Source: Curvibacter sp. (lineage in GTDB: Bacteria > Pseudomonadota > Gammaproteobacteria > Burkholderiales > Burkholderiaceae_C). From it: a stretch of DNA of 27,813 nt. This document shows, piece after piece, positions 22,757 to 27,813 of the stretch; positions within the stretch are counted from its first letter, which is position 1; each line of letters begins with the position of its first letter. A program made the position numbers and the translations under genes. Under the pieces are notes generated by a model. That model was not told where the DNA came from. It was given only the letters and a program-made list of their open reading frames with translations, and did no database searches. Location of the stretch: the NCBI GenBank assembly GCA_003500955.1, contig DNQP01000124.1:1-27813 (forward strand). The letters are read 5' to 3'.

Positions 22757-23761
22757 CTACTTGCTCTGGCTCAGCGCATTGCCCAGCAGCCGGGACGTGA
22801 TATCCACGATCTGGATCATGCGGTCGTAGGGCATGCGTGTAGGACCGATCACCCCCAGAGTCCCCACCACCTGGCCGTCGACCTCGTAGGGGGCGCTGAC
22901 CACCGACAGCTCCTCGTAGGGCACAACCTGGCTCTCGCCGCCGATGAAGATGCGCACGCCCTCAGCCTGGCCCGCAATGTCGAGCAAGCGCATGAGCTGG
23001 GCCTTCTGCTCGAAGAGATCGAAGGCACGGCGCAGGTGGCTCATGTCGCTGGAAAAGTCGGACACCGCCAGCAGGTTGCGCTCTCCCGCAATGACCACTT
23101 CGTCCTGGGCCTGGCTCATGGCCTCGGTGCCCACGGTGACGGCCGCCTGCATCAGGGCGGCGATCTCGGCGCGCAGCTTGTCGACCTCGCCCTGCAGGCG
23201 CTCGCGCACCTGCTCCAGCGTCAGACCCATGTAGTGGGCGTTGAGGTAGTTGGCCGCCTCGACCAGCTGGGAGGAGGCGTAATCGGTCTCGGTGAAGATC
23301 ACGCGGTTCTGCACATCGCCCTCGGGCGACACCAGGATGACCAGGATGCGCCGTTCGGACAGGCGCAGGAATTCGATGTGGCGAAAAACCGAGGAGCGCC
23401 GCGGCGTCATGACCACACCGACGAACTGCGACAGCGAGGACAGCAGGTTGGCGGCGTTGGAGATGACTTTCTGGGGCTGGTCGGGGGCCAGGCTGGGCGT
23501 CGCGATGTGCTCACGCTGCGCGGTCAGCATGGTGTCGACAAAGAGGCGGTAACCGCGCGCCGTCGGCACGCGCCCGGCCGAGGTGTGCGGGCTGGCGATC
23601 AGGCCCAGCTCCTCCAGGTCGGACATCACGTTGCGTATGGTCGCGGGCGAGAGCTCCAGGCCCGAAGCGCGCGACAACGTACGCGAGCCGACCGGTTGCC
23701 CTTCGGCGATGTAGCGTTCCACCAGCGTTTTCAGCAACAACTTGGCGCGGTCATCGAGCAT
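22757..23761 (-). CDS. hrcA: Heat-inducible transcriptional repressor HrcA
   Basis: 334 residues. The N-terminal winged helix is typical ([49 protein letters not shown]), followed by [20 protein letters not shown] and a GAF-like sensing domain; the C-terminus includes [20 protein letters not shown]. HrcA represses groESL and dnaK-type genes by binding CIRCE (TTAGCACTC-N9-GAGTGCTAA). No CIRCE copy was seen near this gene, so self-repression through CIRCE is not indicated. Start ATG 23761 has no Shine-Dalgarno and is 28 bp from the divergent nadK start. Confidence 0.96.
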   Translation of the reverse strand: MLDDRAKLLLKTLVERYIAEGQPVGSRTLSRASGLELSPATIRNVMSDLEELGLIASPHTSAGRVPTARGYRLFVDTMLTAQREHIATPSLAPDQPQKVISNAANLLSSLSQFVGVVMTPRRSSVFRHIEFLRLSERRILVILVSPEGDVQNRVIFTETDYASSQLVEAANYLNAHYMGLTLEQVRERLQGEVDKLRAEIAALMQAAVTVGTEAMSQAQDEVVIAGERNLLAVSDFSSDMSHLRRAFDLFEQKAQLMRLLDIAGQAEGVRIFIGGESQVVPYEELSVVSAPYEVDGQVVGTLGVIGPTRMPYDRMIQIVDITSRLLGNALSQSK

Positions 23762-23789
23762 GGCTTCATTTTAATGATGTAATTTGCGC
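23762..23789. promoter_or_regulatory. 28-bp divergent hrcA/nadK promoter region
   Basis: TAAAAT on the minus strand (complement of 23768-23773) and TGTAAT on the plus strand (23778-23783) are -10-like. Each would place its start close to the A of hrcA or nadK, giving leaderless or nearly leaderless messages. Neither gene shows a Shine-Dalgarno. The -35 regions would lie inside the opposite gene. Confidence 0.45.
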
Positions 23790-24692
23790 ATGAGTTCCAG
23801 ATTCCGCCAGGTGGCCCTGATCGGCAAGTACCAGACGGCAAGCGCCGCCGGGACGGGTAGCCGTAGCCGGCCGGCCCTGGCCGATATCGCAGCACTGCTG
23901 CAAGCCCAGGGCTGTACCGTGGCGCTGGAAGCGCAGACCGCGGCCAACGCGGGACTGACCGATTACCCCACGCTGGACCTGGAAGCCATCGGCCGGCAGT
24001 GCGACCTGGGCCTGGTGGTGGGCGGCGACGGCACCATGCTGGGTATCGGTCGCAAGCTGGCCAGCACCGGCGTGCCGCTGATCGGCATCAACCATGGCCG
24101 GCTGGGCTTCATGACCGACATCCCCTTCGGCAGTTTCGAGACGGTGCTACCGCCGATGCTGCGCGGCGAGTACGAGGAAGAGCGCCGCCAGCTCATGCGC
24201 GCGCGCGTGCTGCGCGAGGGTGAGTGCGTATTCGACACTCTGGCCATGAACGACGTGGTGGTACACCGCGGAAACACCTCGGGCATGGTGGAGCTCCGGG
24301 TGGAGGTCGATGGCCACTTCGTCGCCAACCAGCGCGCAGACGGCCTGATCGTGGCCACGCCCACGGGCTCCACCGCCTATTCGCTGTCGGCCGGGGGCCC
24401 CATCCTGCACCCGTCCATCCCGGGCTGGGTGATGGCGCCGATCGCGCCGCACACCCTGTCCAACCGTCCGGTGGTGCTGTCCAGCGACGCCGAGGTGGCG
24501 ATCGAGATCGCCTCGGACCGTGAGGCCATCGCCAACTTCGACATGCAGTCCCTGGCCGCGCTGCAGCAGGGGGACCGCATCATCGTGAGCCGCTCCGAAC
24601 ACGGCGTGCGCTTTCTGCACCCGCGTGGCTGGAGCTATTTCGACACCCTGCGGCAGAAGCTGCACTGGAACGAAGGAATCACGGGACCATGA
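23790..24692 (+). CDS. nadK: NAD kinase
   Basis: 300 residues. It phosphorylates NAD to NADP. The GGDG motif is at 78-81 ([14 protein letters not shown]), [12 protein letters not shown] follows, and the second nucleotide motif is [24 protein letters not shown] 23790 was chosen to match the usual N-terminus of the betaproteobacterial enzyme ([12 protein letters not shown]); TTG 23784 is a less likely in-frame start. Its stop overlaps the recN start by 4 bp (ATGA). It shares a 28-bp divergent region with hrcA, an arrangement seen in related genomes. Confidence 0.96.
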   Translation: MSSRFRQVALIGKYQTASAAGTGSRSRPALADIAALLQAQGCTVALEAQTAANAGLTDYPTLDLEAIGRQCDLGLVVGGDGTMLGIGRKLASTGVPLIGINHGRLGFMTDIPFGSFETVLPPMLRGEYEEERRQLMRARVLREGECVFDTLAMNDVVVHRGNTSGMVELRVEVDGHFVANQRADGLIVATPTGSTAYSLSAGGPILHPSIPGWVMAPIAPHTLSNRPVVLSSDAEVAIEIASDREAIANFDMQSLAALQQGDRIIVSRSEHGVRFLHPRGWSYFDTLRQKLHWNEGITGP

Positions 24693-26350
24693 GCCTCAAA
24701 CGCATCGTTCTGCGCGATTTCGTCATCATCGACGAGCTTGACCTGGAGCTCGACCAGGGTTTCACCGTGCTGACGGGCGAGACCGGCGCGGGCAAGTCCA
24801 TCCTGATCGATGCGCTGCAGCTCGTCACCGGTGCACGCGCTGATACCGGCCTGATCCGTGAGGGCGCTGGCCGCACCGATGTGAGCGTGGAGTTCGATGA
24901 CTGCATGGCCCTGCAAAGCTGGCTGGAGGACGCAGGTTTCGATCCCGGCTTCGACCCAGGCGCCACGCTGCTGTTGCGCCGTACCGTGGACGTGCAAGGG
25001 AAAAGCCGCGCCTGGATCAACGGCAGCCCTGCCACCGCCACCCAGCTGCGGGAGCTCGGGGAACGGCTCTTCGACATCCACGGTCAACACGCCTGGCAGA
25101 GCCTGACGCGCGCTGAGGCCGTGCGCGGCCTGCTCGACGCCTATGCGCAACTCGACACCAGCGCCCTGAGCCAGCGCTGGGAGCAGTGGCGCACCGCCCT
25201 GCACACGCTCGACGAGGCCCGCAAGGCCCAGGACACCTTGCAGCGCGAACGCGAGCGCCTGGGCTGGCAGATCGGCGAGGTGGAGAAGCTCGCCCCTCAG
25301 CCCGGTGAGTGGGACACGCTGAACACCGACCACAGCCGCCTGGCCCATGCGCAGGCCTTGATGGACGCTGCGCAGGGCGCGCTGGAGGCGCTTGATGGCG
25401 AAGAGAACAGCGCCAGCCACGTACTGGACAGCGCCCGACAGCTGCTACAAAATCAGGAGCATCTGGAACCTGAATTCAGATCCCTGGTCGAGGTGTTGAA
25501 CTCCAGCCTGGCGCAGGTGGAAGACAGCGTGCACACGCTGCGCGCCTACCTGCGCCGCACCGATCTGGACCCCGAACGCCTGGCCGAGCTCGACGCGCGC
25601 ATGACACAGTGGATGTCGCTCGCGCGCCGCTACAAGCGCGCGCCCGAAGAGCTGGCCGCCACCCTGGCCGGCTGGAAGGATGAGCTGGCCCGTCTCGACG
25701 CCGCCGCCGACCTCGCGGCGCTGGAGACAGCCGAGCAGCGGGCCCAGGCCGCCTACCTCAAGGAGGCCCAGAGCGTGTCCAAGGCGCGTGCCGTGGCGGC
25801 ACCCAAGCTGGCCCAGGCCATCACGCAGGCCATGCAGGGCCTGGGCATGCAGGGCGGACGCTTCGAGGTGCAGCTGCACAAGGCCGAGCACCCGATGCAG
25901 AGCGGCCTCGAGGAGGTTCAGTTTCTGGTCGCTGGCCATGCGGGCAGCACGCCGCGCCCCGTGGGCAAGGTGGCCTCGGGCGGCGAGCTCTCGCGCATCG
26001 CCCTGGCCATTGCGGTCACCACCAGCCAGCTGGGTTCAGCCCAGACCCTGATCTTCGACGAGGTCGATTCCGGCGTGGGCGGTGCTGTGGCCGAGACCGT
26101 CGGCCGCCTCATGAAGCAGCTGGGGCGCGACCGCCAGGTGCTGGCCGTCACCCACCTGCCGCAGGTCGCCGCTTGCGCCGACCACCATCTGGTCGTCGCC
26201 AAGCAGCGCCAGGGCCAGGCCACGCTGAGCCAGGTCGGCCTGGTGCAGGGGGAAGCCCGTGTGGGCGAGATCGCCCGCATGCTGGGGGGCGAGCGCCTCT
26301 CGAATACCACGCTGGCCCACGCCAAGGAAATGTTGCAGGGCCAGGGCTGA
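24689..26350 (+). CDS. recN: DNA repair ATPase RecN
   Basis: 553 residues, normal size. An SMC-like protein of double-strand break repair. Walker A is TGETGAGKS (29-37), the two halves are separated by a coiled-coil region (about residues 160-370), and the C-terminus has the ABC signature [14 protein letters not shown], Walker [13 protein letters not shown] and the H-loop VTHLPQVAA. Translation is coupled to nadK by an ATGA overlap. No LexA box was seen near it, but its promoter would be that of nadK. Confidence 0.96.
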   Translation: MSLKRIVLRDFVIIDELDLELDQGFTVLTGETGAGKSILIDALQLVTGARADTGLIREGAGRTDVSVEFDDCMALQSWLEDAGFDPGFDPGATLLLRRTVDVQGKSRAWINGSPATATQLRELGERLFDIHGQHAWQSLTRAEAVRGLLDAYAQLDTSALSQRWEQWRTALHTLDEARKAQDTLQRERERLGWQIGEVEKLAPQPGEWDTLNTDHSRLAHAQALMDAAQGALEALDGEENSASHVLDSARQLLQNQEHLEPEFRSLVEVLNSSLAQVEDSVHTLRAYLRRTDLDPERLAELDARMTQWMSLARRYKRAPEELAATLAGWKDELARLDAAADLAALETAEQRAQAAYLKEAQSVSKARAVAAPKLAQAITQAMQGLGMQGGRFEVQLHKAEHPMQSGLEEVQFLVAGHAGSTPRPVGKVASGGELSRIALAIAVTTSQLGSAQTLIFDEVDSGVGGAVAETVGRLMKQLGRDRQVLAVTHLPQVAACADHHLVVAKQRQGQATLSQVGLVQGEARVGEIARMLGGERLSNTTLAHAKEMLQGQG

Positions 26351-26357
26351 GCAAGCG

Positions 26358-27215
26358 ATGGAGATCGTCCTCATCACCGGCATGTCCGGCTCCGGCAAGT
26401 CGGTGGCGCTCAACGCGCTGGAGGACGCGGGCTACTACTGCGTCGACAACCTGCCGCCTGAGCTGTTGCAAGCCCTGGTCACGGTGGAGCAGCAGCATGC
26501 CGCCAAGCGGGTGGCAATTGCGATGGACGTGCGCAGCGCCACGTCGCTGCCCCTGGTGCCGGCACAACTCTCGGCCTTGCGCCAGCAGGGCATCTCGGTC
26601 AAGCCGCTGTTTCTCGATGCCTCGACCGACACCCTGATACGGCGCTACTCGGAGACGCGCCGCCGCCATCCCTTGTCACAGGCCGTGGGAGAGACCGATG
26701 ACCTGAACCGGGTGCTGGCCGAGGCCATCGAGCTCGAACGCGAACTGCTCGCCGACCTGCGTGAGCAGGCGCAGGTGATCGACACCAGCTTGATCCGCCC
26801 CTCGCAGCTGCAGGCCTATGTCAAGGACGTGATGCGCCTGCCTGGCAGCGCGCTGACCCTGGTCTTCGAATCCTTTGCCTTCAAGCGCGGCATTCCGGTG
26901 GACGCCGACTATGTGTTCGACGTGCGCATGCTGCCCAACCCGCACTACGAGCCCGAGCTGCGCCCACTCACGGGCCGCGATGCGCCCGTGGTGGACTTCC
27001 TGCGCGCCCAGCCCGAAGTCGTGCGCATGCACGGCCACATCCAGGCTTTTCTCGAGCAATGGCTGGATGCGCTGTCGCACAACCACCGCAGCTATGTGAC
27101 GGTGGCCATCGGCTGCACGGGTGGCCAGCACCGCTCGGTCTACCTCGTCGAAGAACTGGCACGGCATTTCGGCACGCGTTGGCAGACCCTGCGCCGGCAT
27201 CGCGAACTGGACTGA
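26358..27215 (+). CDS. rapZ: RNase adapter/nucleotide-binding protein RapZ
   Basis: 285 residues. P-loop TGMSGSGKS (7-15), then [18 protein letters not shown], a [11 protein letters not shown] segment and a C-terminal domain with [22 protein letters not shown] and [18 protein letters not shown]. In E. coli RapZ binds small RNAs GlmY/GlmZ and guides RNase E to control glmS; in betaproteobacteria that circuit is less clear. In E. coli it is next to rpoN-hpf-ptsN; here it follows recN by 7 bp. ATG 26358 was chosen because the P-loop begins at residue 7. It converges with mutY (9-bp gap). Confidence 0.95.
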   Translation: MEIVLITGMSGSGKSVALNALEDAGYYCVDNLPPELLQALVTVEQQHAAKRVAIAMDVRSATSLPLVPAQLSALRQQGISVKPLFLDASTDTLIRRYSETRRRHPLSQAVGETDDLNRVLAEAIELERELLADLREQAQVIDTSLIRPSQLQAYVKDVMRLPGSALTLVFESFAFKRGIPVDADYVFDVRMLPNPHYEPELRPLTGRDAPVVDFLRAQPEVVRMHGHIQAFLEQWLDALSHNHRSYVTVAIGCTGGQHRSVYLVEELARHFGTRWQTLRRHRELD

Positions 27216-27224
27216 GACGCTGGC

Positions 27225-27813
27225 TCAGCCTTGCAGCAGCTTGCGCACGGGCGCCGGCAGACCCAGAGCGGACCAGTCGGCAGCCGTTATCCATGCCCCA
27301 CCCTCAGAGAGCCTGACGCTGGCGGGCAAGCGCACGCGCACCGGATGCAGGTGCAGGTCCTTGTGGGTGAGCACGTGCTTGAAGACCGGCAGATCCTCCA
27401 GCCGGTCCCTGTAGGCTGCCGGTACCGCGTCACGCAGCTCGGCGTCGCTGTCGTAGAGCTCCAGACAGTAGAGCCCGGCCCAGACACCGGGCGTGGGACG
27501 TGGCCGCAACCACACCGCGCCCTCACGCGTGTGCGCCCACAGCAGCCAGAGTGACTGGGCCGTGCGCTTGAGCTTGCGGGTCTTGACCGGATAGTGCTCG
27601 GGCCGCGCTTCACGCCGGCCCACACAGAAGCCAGCCGCGGGACAGGCGGCGCAGGCGGGCCTGCGTGGCAGGCAGACCGTCGCCCCGAGGTCCATGATGC
27701 CCTGGGTGTAGCGCGGCATGGTGTTGTGCAGATCGCGTGCGGGCAGCAATTCGGTGGCCAGTTGCCAGAGCGCACGTTCGTTCGCGCCCTGCGCCAGATC
27801 GGCCCCATAGCCC
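27225..27813 (-). CDS. mutY: Adenine DNA glycosylase MutY, 5' end outside window
   Basis: The frame is open from the window edge (GYGADLAQGANERALWQL) to the stop at 27225, about 195 residues of the C-terminal half. The [4Fe-4S] motif C-x6-C-x2-C-x5-C is complete (VCLPRRPACAACPAAGFC), preceded by HNTMPRYTQGIMDLGATV. The C-terminal NUDT1-like domain that reads 8-oxoguanine follows (TPGVWAGLYCLELY, KHVLTHKDLHLHPV). MutY removes adenine mispaired with 8-oxoG. The N-terminal HhH catalytic core lies beyond the window. The TTG start of the short frame near 27749 is an artefact of the window cut. Confidence 0.95.
   Translation of the reverse strand, partial: GYGADLAQGANERALWQLATELLPARDLHNTMPRYTQGIMDLGATVCLPRRPACAACPAAGFCVGRREARPEHYPVKTRKLKRTAQSLWLLWAHTREGAVWLRPRPTPGVWAGLYCLELYDSDAELRDAVPAAYRDRLEDLPVFKHVLTHKDLHLHPVRVRLPASVRLSEGGAWITAADWSALGLPAPVRKLLQG

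Overview
The window is a GC-rich, gene-dense stretch of core chromosome from a betaproteobacterium, most likely family Comamonadaceae (order Burkholderiales). The evidence is the order yicC-gmk-rpoZ-spoT-greB, HrcA beside NadK-RecN-RapZ-MutY, an orphan Bug-type binding protein, and HrcA, NadK and RpoZ proteins that look like that family. The genus cannot be fixed from the sequence alone. No insertion sequence, prophage, CRISPR array or obvious island was seen.

Positions 1-7449 hold a glyoxylate/glycerate module. A glycerate 2-kinase (partial, minus strand) diverges from a Bug/TctC periplasmic binding protein. A small lipoprotein and a LysR regulator follow, and LysR diverges from gcl-hyi-glxR (glyoxylate carboligase, hydroxypyruvate isomerase, tartronate semialdehyde reductase). 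Together these can turn two glyoxylate into tartronate semialdehyde, then glycerate, then 2-phosphoglycerate. A perfect 7+7 bp palindrome between lysR and gcl is the likely operator, and a perfect 15-bp hairpin separates gcl from hyi. A repeat-like non-coding block lies at about 2697-2820.

Positions 7498-11809 hold a DUF2855 protein, a response-regulator/TPR protein whose receiver has Glu at the phospho-acceptor position, tRNA-Ser(UGA), an unrecognised 128-aa protein and a two-CBS-domain protein with a good sigma70 promoter.

Positions 11867-16377 (minus strand) form a compact run: Ser/Thr kinase, PP2C phosphatase, rph, rdgB, hemW. Kinase/phosphatase and rph/rdgB overlap by 4 bp. Diverging from it is yicC-gmk-rpoZ-spoT (16454-20582), with an intrinsic terminator after rpoZ and a possible internal promoter in gmk. 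greB converges on spoT with one base between the stop codons. tRNA-Arg(ACG), with its own promoter and terminator, lies upstream of greB.

Positions 21434-27813 hold an orphan LivK-type binding protein, a CAT-anticodon tRNA (tRNA-Ile2 or Met), hrcA, and the divergent nadK-recN-rapZ run, which ends against a partial mutY. hrcA and nadK start only 28 bp apart with no Shine-Dalgarno on either side.

Most of the window is conserved housekeeping. I did not find a convincing new multi-gene system. The most useful leads are the degenerate receiver-TPR protein, the kinase/phosphatase pair joined to rph-rdgB-hemW, the LysR operator, the gcl-hyi hairpin and the repeat-like block near 2.75 kb.
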